DNA from: Aspidapion aeneum
Taxonomy: Eukaryota; Arthropoda; Insecta; Coleoptera; Brentidae
Direction of reading: 5' to 3'
Length of the DNA: 64,000 bases
Assembly (NCBI GenBank): GCA_963576565.1
Contig: OY755038.1
Span: 137,923,624-137,987,623, forward strand
The notes under the pieces were generated by a model, which did no database searches, was not told the DNA's origin, and saw only the letters and a program-made list of their open reading frames with translations. Position 1 is the first letter of the stretch. Each line of letters begins with the position of its first letter. Made by a program: the position numbers and the translations under genes. Positions 43,681-55,209 of this stretch are shown in pieces.

Positions 43681-44318
43681 TGGCATCCAAAAAACGACAT
43701 TTTTTCTTATCAATGCCGAATGAAGGACAAACCCCCAACCAAACGTTCTATTTTATCTATCATAGGAACAATCTTCGATCCCTTAGGTTTTCTTTGTCCC
43801 TTGTTGCTACAAGCAAAAATTATTTTGCAACAGTTGTGGATATCGAAAATAGGCTGGGACGAAGAACCAGATTCTTCTATCATCGACTCTTGGAACAAAC
43901 TTCGTTCTGAATTGCCCGACAAATCAAACTGTCAAAAACCAATACCTGTCAAATCTTCGGCTTCTGTGACGCTTCAATTCGAGGCTACGCAGGCGTCGTA
44001 TATTTTCGTGTAGAAGAGGAAAACAATATATCTGTTTCTCTCATATCTGCAAAATCTAGGGTCGCGCCTATAAAGTCACAAACTTTGGCTAGGCTAGAAC
44101 TCCTAGGCGCATTTCTTTTAAGCGAATTAATTGACTTCGTTTTATCTAGCTATGAAGGAAAAATAACTTTTACAAATATCGTTACTTTCTGCGATTCGCA
44201 AGTCGTATTGCACTGGCTTTCATCCCCTCGTAATCGCTGGCAAACCTTTGTTGGAAATCGAGTCAGTAGAATCCAAGAAATCATTCCCTCAAACTCGTAG
44301 CGCTACATTCCTTCTGCT
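43681..44318 (+). pseudogene. pol: BEL pol: RT end and RNase H
   Basis: The frame of the RT continues to about 43945 (PTKRSILSIIGTIFDPLGFL). A shift at about 43930-43950 then leads to RNase H: GFCDASIRGYAGVVYF (Asp), LARLELLGAFLLSELI (Glu) and VTFCDSQVVLHWLS (Asp). This enzyme removes the RNA template. A TAG at 44298-44300 stands where a Trp codon is expected, before RYIPSALNAADIASRG. All three catalytic acids are present in spite of the breaks. Confidence 0.85.
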
Positions 44319-46013
44319 TTGAATGCAGCCGATATTGCGTCACGAGGGGCCACCCCTTCACAGCTCATGTCACATGACATGTGGTGGAACGCACCGTCAT
44401 TTTTGTGGTCTCCCGAAAACGAATGGCCCGATTTTCATAAATCAAAAATGCCGATTGATTTCGGAGATATTAATCTGGAGGAAAAGCCAAAAGTCTGTTG
44501 CAATGCGATAATTGATGTCAACTTCTTAGATCAGCTTCTTATCAAATATTCATCTATATCAAAAATTCAACGTATCATTTGTTATGTCCTTCGAATAGTT
44601 AACCTTTTTCAAAACCATTCCTATCAAAAACCCACTAAGCCGCCGGACCAAAAAGTTATTCTTGAGAATATTGTTTTTCCTACCACCGGTGAGATGCAAA
44701 GTGCGTTACACCTTCTTATCAAACGCGTTCAAGGTTATTGTTTTTCTGAGCTTTTTTCCGCGTTGTCTAAGGATAAACCAATACCGAAACCTTTGCGAAA
44801 ACTTTCACCTTTTCATGATGAGAATAATATCATTAGAGTCGGTGGCAGATTACAAAAATCTGACCTTTTGTCTGCAAAACACCCCGTCTTACTTTCGAGT
44901 GACCATCGTTTAACTACTCTTCTTATCGAGTCCGCTCATCGACAATATCTTCATCCTGGGTTTAAAACATTACATAATCTGCTTTTACAGCAATTTTTGA
45001 TATTATCTGCCAGACGGGCAATTCAAAGAACCATATCCAAGTGCTTGCAATGTTTTAGAATCAACCCTAAACCCTATAGACCGCCCATAATGAGCTCACT
45101 TCCCGCTCATCGAATCAATCAACTTAAACCTTTTTCGAGTGTAGCTATCGACTTTTGTGGACCTTTCTTTGTGATTCCTCATCGTTACCGTGGTTGTAAA
45201 GCTTTCAAATCGTATGTCTGTGTGTTTGTCTGTACGGCCACACATTGCGTGCATTTGGAATTAACCATGGAATTGTCCACCGAAGGGTTCGTAGGTGCAT
45301 TCCATCGATTCATTTCCAGACGCGGAAGCGTGACGCAATGCTGGTCAGATCAAGGCAGTAATTTTATAGGGTTTCGTAACCAATTACTGGATTACGCAAG
45401 AAGTGCTGCCACCAGACTTTCTATTCGTTGGCATCTGGGACCTCCTCTCAGTCCACATTTCAATGGCCTGGCAGAAGCTGGCGTCAAAAGTTTTAAAACT
45501 CACTTTGTACGAGTTGTCGGCGACCAGAAGTTGTCTATCATGGAGATGTCCACCCTTACCTGTCGCATAGAAGCCGTACTTAATAGTCGCCCTTTATCTC
45601 CTGCCTCTTCAGACCCACACGATCTTCAACCTCTTACCCCTGGGCATTTTTTGACACTTGAACCCCTTAATGTAGAAATTCCGGAGTCAGATTTGTCCGA
45701 GGTTCCCCTAAATCGGCTCTCGAGATGGCAACTAATCCAAAAACTACATAATGATTTTTGGAAACGGTATTCTATAGAGTATTTGCATACGCTACAACAG
45801 CGACACAAGTGGGCTGATTCGTCCCCAAATATCAAATTAAATGATTTGGTTATCATAACAAGTGATCACATTCAATCGCCTTTGAAATGGCCGGTCGGTC
45901 GGGTCATCGAACTGCATCCCGGCGGGGACGGTCAGGTGCGTGTTGCGACGGTACAAACGGTTACCGGTGTTTATAAGCGGCCAGTTGTAAAACTGTGCCT
46001 CTTGCCAAATTAA
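44319..46013 (+). pseudogene. pol: BEL pol: integrase (564-codon open frame)
   Basis: The longest open frame of the window. It starts with the end of RNase H (NAADIASRG), then a linker, then the integrase: zinc module with HRQYLHPGFKTLH and CLQC, the core with VAIDFCGPF (Asp), CWSDQGSNFIG (Asp) and GLAEAGVKSFK (Glu), and a C-terminal module (DLVIITSDH, WPVGRVIELHPG, RVATVQT). The integrase part is intact and the frame ends 215 bp before the 3' LTR. The last part carries VYKRPVVKLCLLP, the common end of BEL pol. It could in principle still give an integrase if translated, but no start or protease remains to release it. Confidence 0.9.
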
Positions 46014-46228
46014 AAGTAATTTTAATATTACAATAGGTTTTTTTTATTTTTAATTTTTTTTGAATTTTTTGTTTGTTTGTTTTGCCTTTTTTCGGGATTT
46101 CGTTATCTCTAAATAAACTTACGATACTTATCTGTTTTCATTCATTTATATTTATCGGTCGATTCTTTTTCTTATATCTATATCTGTCCGGTTGAGATTC
46201 TAAAATTGTGTGTTTTGGAGGGCAGTTA

Positions 46229-46704
46229 TGTTAGCTCCCGCTAAATTTCGCGGTTGTTTATATATATTTTTAAAACCACACAATTGTATGAAGGACAAAG
46301 CGCATTTCGCGTATTTGGACATGCGCACCAACAACCAGAGAGATCCTTGTCGACCGCCTCGAGAAAATGGCGTGTTAATTTCGTTCTCCAACTATTTCAA
46401 ATATCTACACCTGAAAGTGCTCGATTTTTGTGTACTGAAGCATAGAACTAGAAACTTCAGCCCTTCAGCTACGTGGTGACATCATTAGATCCATTCAGGG
46501 GCCCCTTGGAACGTGGAGAAATTGGCTGCAACTGGTGAGTGCATTTGTATCTGATTACCGTTGTGTGGCACCAAATATTTTACCTATGGACGTTTGATTA
46601 TTTCGTAATTTCATATCAATAAATTGTTGATGTTTGCTCGCGCTTTCATTAATTAAATATTTACAGTCCATTGCATTTATCGTTTTTCTTACCGCGAGCT
46701 AACA
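46229..46704 (+). repeat. 3' LTR of BEL element (476 bp)
   Basis: It starts TGTTAGCTC and ends GAGCTAACA, with perfect 9-bp inverted ends. Compared with the 5' copy, differences cluster after about 46600. Confidence 0.92.
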
Positions 46705-46709
46705 GATAA

Positions 46710-48960
46710 GACATAGAAATAGAGGTAGGTAGAGAGATACGTTATTTTAGTGGTCTGGGATGAGTTGAAAGGGAGTAAGTAAATTTCAATATGGGACGCC
46801 ATATTTTAGAAAACACATTAACAAACAGAAAACATCCCAAACCACCAAAATGACATTTTTCTTTTATTTTTCAGATACATTCCACGAAACGAAGAGTAAA
46901 ACAATGGTCTGAAAAATAATAGAAATTAAATAGATACTAAAAATAATTAATATTTAAAAATAAAAATGTAAGAAATTTGGAAAAATTTTGTGTAAGAAGG
47001 AATAAAAATAAAATTTAAGAAAAACCTAACCTAACGATAAGATTAAAAATACAACTAAAGCAAAATCAAATTTAAGGTTCTAAATATAATTAGAATAGAA
47101 CGAAAAAAAAGGGTGACCAACAAAACAAAATGGTCAACCTAAACAGCCGCAGCTCAATCGAAGGTCGTAAGCTGAAGACGAGGTAGGCTACGGAAAAGAA
47201 AATAATATAGAAAAAAAAACACTAAGGCAATTTTAGGCAAAATAATAGGGGGTAAATGGAAAATATAGTAGAGCTTAAATAATGATAATAAAAATGTAAA
47301 TAAATAAAAATTTTCGTTTAAATAGGAATAAAAATAAAATTTAAGAAAAACCTAACCTAGCGATAAGAATAAAAATAAAACTGAAGAAAATAAAATTTAA
47401 GGTTCTAAATATAATTAGAATAGAAGAAAAAAAGGTGACCAACAAAACAAAATGGTCAACCTAAACAGCCGCAGCTCGATTGAAGGTCGTAAACTGAAGC
47501 GTAGCCTACGAAAAAGAAAATAATATAGGCAAAAAACATTAAGGCAATTTTATGCAAAATAATAGGGGGTAAACGGAAAATATAGTAGAACGAGTTACTG
47601 TGAGAAAGATACAGAACAAAGACATACCAACAGACAAACAATACAGACGGCAAATCCAACCTAGGAGCCACGGGCCCGAAACATGGCGTACAAGTAGCAC
47701 TAGTGCAGGTACCAGCGTTTAGAGGAACGTGGTAAAACCAGCAATCTAAGACGGGATCACAAAATCTTGACATTGCAGCATTAAGTTACAGACAGAATCG
47801 CGATTTTAACAAAAAACCCGAGACATAAGTATCTACTGAGACTTGTGAGAAAAATTTGATGCAAAATTTAAAACTATGGTTGGATAAAACAAAAAAAAAA
47901 GTTTTTTTTAAATGAATAAACTAAAAAACTGGATAAAGAGAAAGGGTACATAGCCACCGGGGAAGTAGTTTAGAAAAAAATGGGGAAAAAAAATGAAAAC
48001 GAGAAAAAAAAGGAGACAAAGCGCACAAGAAAGATGACGCTTTCCTTAACTTTTACTTCTTGCCAGACAGGGGGGTACAACAGTATGCCAAGCATACAAG
48101 GGTAGAACCTCCCACATGTTGTCCTTAGGATTAGATAAAAAATAAGTTGTTATTGGGTTTTTTAAGATCGAATAAAGGGGGGACCCTAAATGTATGAAGT
48201 TAGGTATTTGGAGGACAGTACAGAAGTGGAGCGTGGCCAAGCGTAAGGTGGCAGATTTTCTTTCGTGTACAGCCAATAAGTACACAGAAAGGAAGGGAAG
48301 AAAACAAAATACCCCACGACGGGGAAATGCGTCAAATAAACTAGACAAAGCAGGCATGACATAAATAAAGGACAGGAAGAGAAATCAAACCCAACCTGTC
48401 AAAAATGGGATAGAATATAACAGAAAACGCGAGTGGCACGAGGGCCGAAACTCGCGCATTAATTTTGGTCTACTTACATAAGAAAGTCGAAAACCCGAGG
48501 GTCAAGACAATTAAAAGAGACGAAAATTAAGAAATTAAGACAGCAGTAGTAAATTCTACAACATTAAGTTTTCTCTTGGCAAAGACAACGAATTAGGCTT
48601 TGGCAAAAAGAAAACAGAGATACCAGATCGATAAGAATGAAGACTACGGCAAATAAGATTAATAAAGATGAGAGGAGTAGCCACAGAGCGAAGAAAGACT
48701 TAAAAGAAAAAATCGACGGAACAATGGTAGAAAGCCTACCATGACCATCGAAAACGAGTTGCAAAAATAGAGCAAGCTCCCGAATAAAGGGTAACGAAAA
48801 CAGCAGGCAAACCCTTGAGGGGAGTCCGAGCCCTTTCAGCCCAAGGCCGAACTTAGTAAACCTTGGTATGGAAGGGACAAATAACACCACACAGAGATTA
48901 GGGTGACCAGAATCGTAAAAGCAAATAAACAAATATAATATAGAATAGATAGCCAACTAC
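46710..48960 (+). repeat. LARD interior with two-copy 326-bp repeat
   Basis: TTAAGAAAAACCTAACCT occurs at 47015 and 47341, and the match runs on for about 260 bp (GGTGACCAACAAAACAAAAT, CAGCCGCAGCTC, AATAATAGGGGGTAAA), that is about 47007-47277 and 47330-47590. The remainder is purine-rich without recognisable gene. Minus-strand frames (47456-47773, 48046-48357, 48564-48956) mirror the base bias and show no motif. Confidence 0.75.
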
Positions 48961-48969
48961 CAAAACGGA

Positions 48970-49935
48970 TACAAGGGGCTCAACTGAAGACAAGTACGGG
49001 ACAGAATAGACATGGACAAAGATAACATGAAAGATGCTACAAAGCACAACAGTCGTGCGAATATCATCCATAAGAAATCCCAAACTAAGACAGTAAGAGG
49101 GATGAGAAATGGATAGAATATTTTTTTCCTTCACGCAACGAATCTGAGTGGAAGAAAACAAAGTTATAGAAGACAAGTACGGGACGAAATAGACATGAGC
49201 AGAGATTACATGAAAGATGCTACAAAGCACAACAATCATGCGAATATCATCCATAAGAAATCCAAAAACTAAGACAGTAAGAGGGATGAGAAATGGGTAG
49301 AATATTTTTTTTTCTTCACTCAACGAATCTGAGTGGAAGAAAACAAAGTTATAGAAGACAAGTACGGGACAGAATAGATATGGACAGAGTTTTCACGAAA
49401 GGTGCTACGAAGCACAACAATCGCACGAATATCTTCCAAAAGAAATCCCAAACTAAGACAGTAAGAGGAATGAGAAATGGATAGAATATTTTTTTTCTTC
49501 ACTCAACGAATCTGAGTGGAAGAAAACAAAGTTATAGAAGACAAGTACGGGACGAAATAGACATGGGCAGAGATTACATGAAAGATGCTACAAAGCACAA
49601 CAATCATGCGAATATCATCCATAAGAAATCCAAAAACTAAGACAGTAAGAGGGATGAGAAATGGGTAGAATATTTTTTTTTCTTCACTCAACGAATCTGA
49701 GTGGAAGAAAACAAAGTTATAGAAGACAAGTACGGGACAGAATAGATATGGACAGAGTTTTCACGAAAGGTGCTACGAAGCACAACAATCGCACGAATAT
49801 CTTCCATAAGAAATCCCAAACTAAGACAGTAAGAGGACTGAGAAATGGATAGAATATTCTTTTTCTTCACTCAACGAATCTGAGTGGAAGAAAAAGAAAG
49901 TTATAGAAGACAAGTAAGGGACAGAATGAGATGCA
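48970..49935 (+). repeat. Tandem array C, 183/185-bp units, about 5 copies
   Basis: CAACGAATCTGAGTGGAAG recurs at about 49136, 49321, 49504, 49689 and 49872. Two unit types alternate: one with TACATGAAAGATGCTAC, one with TTTTCACGAAAGGTGCTAC, giving a 368-bp dimer. The protein-like frames in both directions repeat with it and are not genes. Confidence 0.93.
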
Positions 49936-50254
49936 AATAGTAAGAAGAGCCCGAATACCTAACTGAATTTACGCGAGGGGTAGTGTATACAATATCTTAA
50001 GGTATAGGGCATTTAATTAAGTTAACGTGTAAACAACATGTGGGAGAGGTAGAAAAAATAAGTAGGTATAGAAATTTATAAGTCAAAAATGAAATGTAAA
50101 AAGTAAGGTAATAATAGTGCAAATTTTTAAGTAGAAGACTAAGGTGACCAAAAAAATTTTTTTTTCGTATTTAAGTATTGTTGGCTAAAAGGAGGCAACA
50201 CCCACGGCCAACGGTGGAGGCAAAATCGGGTGCGATTTTTAAGTAAAGGGGGGA
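49936..50254 (+). other. 3' end of LARD interior with polypurine tract
   Basis: No gene. GGTGGAGGCAAAATCGGG (about 50211) echoes the primer-site region at 31490, and AAGTAAAGGGGGGA (50241-50254) is the polypurine tract before the LTR. Confidence 0.65.
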
Positions 50255-50893
50255 TGTCACGAAGGGCGCGTAACATAAAGTTAAACCAATATTTCCCAAA
50301 TAATTAAAAAGGAACTTAATAAATTATTATATGTATTAACTCTTTGGGACAACCTATAAGTCGATATAAATCGATTGACGTCAATAACTATTATTGCAAT
50401 TCGGCAGAAATAGTTTATAAATTCGCGGGCAATGCATATTTCCGGGCTTTTTTGTGACAGAGACTCGGGAGAACAAAATACCGCGGGGCGAGGCGTCGCC
50501 TCGCGGAACTAAAGTTTCGGCTTTTTTCCTTATACTGAACGTTAAGACCGGGTGAGTGCGGGCGGCCACATCGAGTGACGTAATCGACTGACGATAATTT
50601 GGGCGTGAACTGGGGTTCCTAGATAACCAGCCGGCCGCAAATTCTGTTGTTTCCAGGTAAGTCCGGGTGTCGCCCCCATAGCCAACTCCCCAACATTTGC
50701 TGTATCATTTATCGGTTCTTAGTTTTATAATACATCTTTTAACCCCCTACAGGTGTTATTTAATCTGCATCCCTTAGTTTTTAAACAAAGATCTCCGTCG
50801 GCTCGAATCGAAATAACTCCGTTAGATCGATTCGACCGGCGCGGTATCATTTAAACAAATTGTTAATAACGAATAGTATTGGGGTTGTAAGGT
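50255..50893 (+). repeat. 3' LTR of LARD-like element (shared part)
   Basis: 639 bp aligned with 30788-31426 without gaps that I can see, with about five substitutions. After 50893 the two copies differ completely. Confidence 0.9.
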
Positions 50894-51270
50894 TTTGGGG
50901 CAATCAGAACTTGACCAAAACTTAATTAATTTCGAAATATCGATCTTTAATTGGGTGTTGGGGTTTAACTTCAGGCTAGGCGGAACTTTGCCTTGTCAGT
51001 AGATATCTATACAATTTAAAAAAAAAATGTGTTGTATAACGTAATTTGTGAACGTGACGAACGTGAGATCAGTGACCTTATAATAGCTAACTTAATGTTT
51101 CTACGGGTATGCTCAAGAATGGACTTAATTTAAATTTAAAAACGAAGGAACGGGTTCCTTTTGGAGAGGCTTCTCTCCGGAAAGAGCTCGTCACCGGAGT
51201 CTATATACGGCCACTCACCAGACCAGGATGGTCGGGCGTAGGAGTAAGTCCCTACTATCCACCCGTGACA
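50894..51270 (+). repeat. LTR-like remnant next to LARD 3' LTR
   Basis: It ends CCCTACTATCCACCCGTGACA, very like the end of the LARD 5' LTR (CCCCCCTACTCGTGACA). It may be the true, longer end of the 3' LTR, or part of a related element joined by recombination. The 65-codon frame here (51109-51306) has no motif. Confidence 0.45.
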
Positions 51271-51985
51271 TTTTACGACACATTCAGGAATAACCAGGTT
51301 TTCTGATGTGTCATCTATCCTTCGTCTGTCGTGTGTGTATTCAATTTCAAATCAGCAGGCTAAATTAAGCGCCTCGCTGAGGATTCTTGTAGTTTAGTTT
51401 TTTTAGCTTGTGTTGGAGGGTTGTTTTGTCAACCTTGGCCGAAAACTTGGTTGATTTGACAGCTGGCTAATGGTCTATCTTCACGCCCAGGATTTGGTCC
51501 CCGTGATGGCTAAACCTGATGGTAGCTTTGAATCAGCATGTCAAAGTAAGTACCTGGCTGAGGATTTTTTTTTGTGTTTAGTTTGTTTTTTTTTCGCTGT
51601 GCTTTGGGTTTGGTTAACTGGAAAGTCATCTAATTTTATTCTTGGAAGCAAGTTCTCTTTCTAAACAATATTGAAGATCGGGACTTAAAAGTTTCTTTGA
51701 AACTTTGCCGAAGGGTGGTGTTGTTACAGGCTGGATTTGCTAGGATTTATTCTAGGCCAAATTAACTTAAACTTAAAATCGCCCGTACAAATTTTGGGTC
51801 AATACTTATTTAAAGGCCAGTATTTCTCTAGTTATTAGGTATATGTTATAAATACTAGTATTAGGTTGTTTTATCTTATTGGGGAAATATCATTGCTAAA
51901 AAGTTAGTTTATTGAACCACCAAAAATGTTAATACTTACTTGATTAAGTCCATAGAAAGCTAAGCTTAACATGAAAAAACTTGTT
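51271..51985. other. No recognisable feature
   Basis: AT-rich. A 64-codon frame at 51470-51664 is T-rich at its end and lacks motifs. Confidence 0.4.
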
Positions 51986-51989
51986 CTAC

Positions 51990-53690
51990 ACTTTTTTGTT
52001 TATGTGAAACTCAGTGGGGTTCGACTTATAGCAAACTCTCCAGCGACGTCCGTCAATGGGGGTGATTTCAACAAATCATTAAAAAAAAACATGTTTTTCA
52101 TACGTTTTATTCAATTTTCTTAAAAACCAAGCTCTTTATCAAAAAATGTGTTCTATACTTCGTCATAGCTAATAAAATTTCCTTTCAAACGATATATAAC
52201 AAAGTGGAAGTTATTTTATATTTACCGCTCCAGTGGTGTTCTTAATTTAAAGAAATTATTTAAGATCAATCCAAACCAATCAATTTTGTCTCTTATTAGC
52301 TTTTCGGTGGATAATGAAGAGTGGCGGATAAAAGGTACAAAAGGTCGAAAGTACAAAAGGTCGAAAAAATAAGGTCGAAAGTACAAAAGTTCGAAAGTAC
52401 AAAAGGTCGAAAGTACAAAAGGTCGAAAGTACAAAAGGTCGAAAGTACAAAAGGTCGAAAGTACAAAAGGTCGAAAGTACAAAAGATCAAAAAACAAAAG
52501 GTCGAAAGGTCAAAAGGTCGAAAGTACAAAAGGTCGAAAGTACAAAAGATCGAAAGTTCGGCCGCGGGTCCACATCGACTGGACAGGTCAATTCGACTTG
52601 ATACGGTAAATTTGTATTTTTAATATTTTGTTTTGTCGATTTTTTTTCGACCTTTTGTACTTTCGACCTTTTATGGCTTCGGCGGCGGGCCCGATAATAA
52701 AATGTCCTTTTAAACAGTGTGTCACAAAATGTGACCCATAGTATAGAAAACTCTCACGTCCGTAAATTGAAAAAATTTATATATTTATGAGTACCTAATT
52801 ATGATTATGCCCCCCCAAACCGTTGCATAAGACTCACCACTTTATTTTTGGTTCTATATGCTTAAAAAAATAACCAAAAACACCTGTGTCAAAGTTACTA
52901 CTGTTACTTTCTGCACAAAAATATTGCTTAGGGGGGGGCCATGGCCCCCATGCCCCCTCCCCTTATAAACACCGGTGTTTTTTTGCTTTAAAGAACTTAT
53001 TTCGGTAAATCAAAATATCTAATCTAATAAAAAAATAGTTTATTTTAATTTGGAAACATTTTATTTTAGTAGGTATAAATTACGAACCTTTTTGAAGTAT
53101 TTATCATAACAATAACCTCACTTTGCAATATATCATTTAAAAAGAAATTGTCTTATCCTCAATAAAGAATAAAGGCGCATATTTTTCTGAAAATCTTAGT
53201 TAGAAAAGATATTTAAATATGCAAGAGAAACTGATTATTTCAGTTATTTTTGAAAATAAGTTTATATTAATACGCCCCTGAAGCCTTAAATATGGCAACA
53301 ACCCGACATTTTAATAAAGTTTTTAAAACAAATTATGTTCTACAATAAAGTATACTACATATTTTTTCCTAAAAAGTGTAATTTTTGAGAAAATTTTGAA
53401 AAACCTATAATAATCATGTTTTTTTAAAATAATCCCAATTTACGTACGCCACTGAAGAGCTACTTGCTTTTCCTAACCTTATTGACCAATACATCGTTGG
53501 AAAGGGAATTTTATTCTCCACAAAAAACTGTTTGCAATTTTTGATAAAAAGGTTAGTTTTCGAGAAAATTGCATAAAACTGAAAAAAAAAACAGGTTTTT
53601 GGGGGTTTGGGGGGGATTTTCTCAGTGCCTGTCGATTTTTCGAGTTGGCAGCAGAGATATTCGGATTCAGCGGGGTCAAATTAGGGAAAA
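51990..53690. repeat. Second copy of foldback repeat family
   Basis: The unit with CTCCAGCGACGTCCGTCAAT, 'aacatgtttttc', 'aaaaaccaagctctttatcaaaaa' and 'aataaaatttcctttcaaacgatatataa' (51990-52210) matches the arms of the 594-3473 element (for example 1320-1460). Complementary units follow at about 53290-53600, ending in the same GGTTTTTGGGGGTTTGGGG block as 3190-3210. It is a diverged foldback copy with insertions at 52330-52680 and about 52750-52990. Confidence 0.7.
52330..52560 (+). repeat. 16-bp minisatellite GTACAAAAGGTCGAAA
   Basis: About 13 copies, with a few 10-bp or variant units (for example AAAGATCAAAAAACAAAAGG). A short inverted copy (TTTCGACCTTTTGTACTTTC) follows at about 52645-52675, so the whole 52325-52690 is a small foldback. 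The inner part is GC-rich (GGCCGCGGGTCC; GGCGGCGGGCCCG). The Lys/Arg-rich frames on both strands come from the repeat. Confidence 0.92.
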
Positions 53691-53699
53691 ATGGTCTGT

Positions 53700-54555
53700 T
53701 GCCAAAAAGTAATATGATTTGCTTCTAGACCGAAAACGGAAAGCCTTTTAAAATAATATGCTCTGATAACAATACAATTTAGTGTTTATTTTTATTACAA
53801 AACCTGATGGCAGACTTTTTTATTTATGAACCGATTTGCCCTAAATTTGAATCTACTGAGTGCTTCTAGTCATTGGTTATGATTTTTTGATCGAGCTTAA
53901 AAAAAATCAACATGAATAATCCAAAATGGCTTATTTCTTATATCTTATTTAAGAAACAACTTTTTCAAACACATATCTATATAGCGTTTTTTTTTGCACA
54001 TCAAGATTTTTTCTTCCCATTAATTTTAAATAAGTATATTATGGTGTTTCCATATATATTGATCAATGCTTCTTATAACCATTTTTGTTAAAATTAAACC
54101 ATTATATACTGTAAAAAAATTAAAAAAAATTGAACATTGATCTGTCACTGTGTATGTAATGCTTTTTCTTGTGGACCCTATTTGACGTAACACTATTTGA
54201 CTTAAATACGAAATGAAGAATATAAAAAAGAAAACTCAACTGAGCGGTTTTTATTAAATACAAAATAACACATTTTACCATGCTCTCTTCCTCACAAATT
54301 GATATCATGAAAGTTTAGTGGCAAATTTCATTGAAAATAAATAATAGATTTTAAACCCAAAAACAAAATAAACCATTGTTTTCCTTAAATCCCTGTCTTT
54401 TTTCTGGTAGGTCGAAATCGAACCTCTTGGTCACTTATCCACAAACGAATCTTAACCCAGGGTCTAACAGGCTCTGTCAGACTTTTTAAAGATGTGCCTT
54501 ACACCGCATAACATTCGCTCTCATTTGGTTGCTTAAAATGTGCATAGAGGTTTTA
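53700..54555. other. AT-rich, no gene seen
   Basis: No repeats with clear ends and no frame with a motif. Confidence 0.4.
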
Positions 54556-54560
54556 GTAAA

Positions 54561-54717
54561 CAGTAGCGTATTTAGAAAAAAAGAGCGAGACCCCATGGTG
54601 CCGTATTTTATGCTATATTATGTTTCTATTTATGAAATATGTGAAAAATATCTAACAAAATCTAAGCTACGGCGCGGCGGGGGCCCGAGCCCCCGGCCAC
54701 CCCTAAATATGCCACTG
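54561..54717. mobile_element. MITE, hAT-like (157 bp)
   Basis: Inverted ends CAGTAGCGTATTTAG and complement CTAAATATGCCACTG. Flanks TTAGTAAA and GTAGTAGA agree at six of eight positions, as expected for an old 8-bp duplication. A GC-rich hairpin (GGGGGCCCGAGCCCCC) lies near the right end. Confidence 0.75.
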
Positions 54718-54719
54718 GT

Positions 54720-55200
54720 AGTAGAGAACGCTTGAATTGTATAGCACCGCATCAAAACCGCCTTTTGTTAGTTGAATGACCACGCCAAGCCCCTATTTAA
54801 AATTTTTTCCTCTATGAGTTTGTAGGGGTTTGACAAAAGACGTTATACAAAACTTTGATTCTTTTTTTATCCGATTTTACCAATTCTTTCTTAAACGCGG
54901 ACGGTTTTGCTAATATCTTGTTTTGATTAATGACGTTTTTGATAATGTTCGGCTGTTAATAATTCCGTTTTTGACAATGGACTGTTATACCATTTTCGTT
55001 TGTGATCTTTGTACGATTTTTTTTTGTCTTTTATAATAAACTGTGGAAGTCCTTGAGGTTTACTGCACCTTTTAACCATATACGTAATATTCCATTTTCA
55101 GGTTTTTTCGACACTTTGTGATAAGTATGGTGTTTAAACCGAAATGCGTCGACGAGAAGAAATACATTTTTAGTAAAAAACTTAATTATATTTCATTTTC
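54720..55200. other. AT-rich, no feature
   Basis: I see nothing I can name. The left end of the following LTR was not located. Confidence 0.35.
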
Positions 55201-55209
55201 CAAACTTTC

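Larger units (their letters stand above)
40988..46704 (+). mobile_element. BEL/Pao LTR retrotransposon, defective
   Basis: LTRs start TGTTAGCTC and the right one ends GAGCTAACA. The 5-bp duplication GATAA flanks the element (40983-40987 and 46705-46709). Order: 5' LTR, leader, gag (DUF1759-type), RT, RNase H, integrase, 3' LTR. The end of gag and all of the protease are missing, and pol holds two stops and one shift. It is inserted in the LARD-like element, in the same orientation, and is therefore younger. Confidence 0.95.
30788..50893 (+). mobile_element. Large LTR element without gag-pol (LARD-like)
   Basis: Direct repeats of 639 bp (30788-31426 and 50255-50893) differ at only about five sites. 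A tRNA-type primer site follows the left repeat at 31490 (TGGTGGAGGCA), and a polypurine tract AAGTAAAGGGGGGA precedes the right one, so the plus strand is the sense strand. Without the BEL insertion it is about 14.4 kb. The interior is purine-rich on the plus strand and has no gag, RT or integrase that I can recognise; instead it holds four tandem arrays. This matches large retrotransposon derivatives mobilised in trans. It lies antisense to Fak, 170 bp from an exon. The right LTR diverges after 50893 and no target duplication is found, so the right end is rearranged. Confidence 0.82.

Noticed and set aside
48564..49870. Minus-strand frames with membrane-protein-like hydrophobic sequence
   Set aside because: They mirror the purine-rich bias of the plus strand and repeat with the satellite unit; no start context, no motif.
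52222..52623. Long Lys/Arg-rich and Phe/Leu-rich frames on opposite strands
   Set aside because: They come from the 16-bp minisatellite. Because 16 is not a multiple of three, all frames cycle and stay open by chance.
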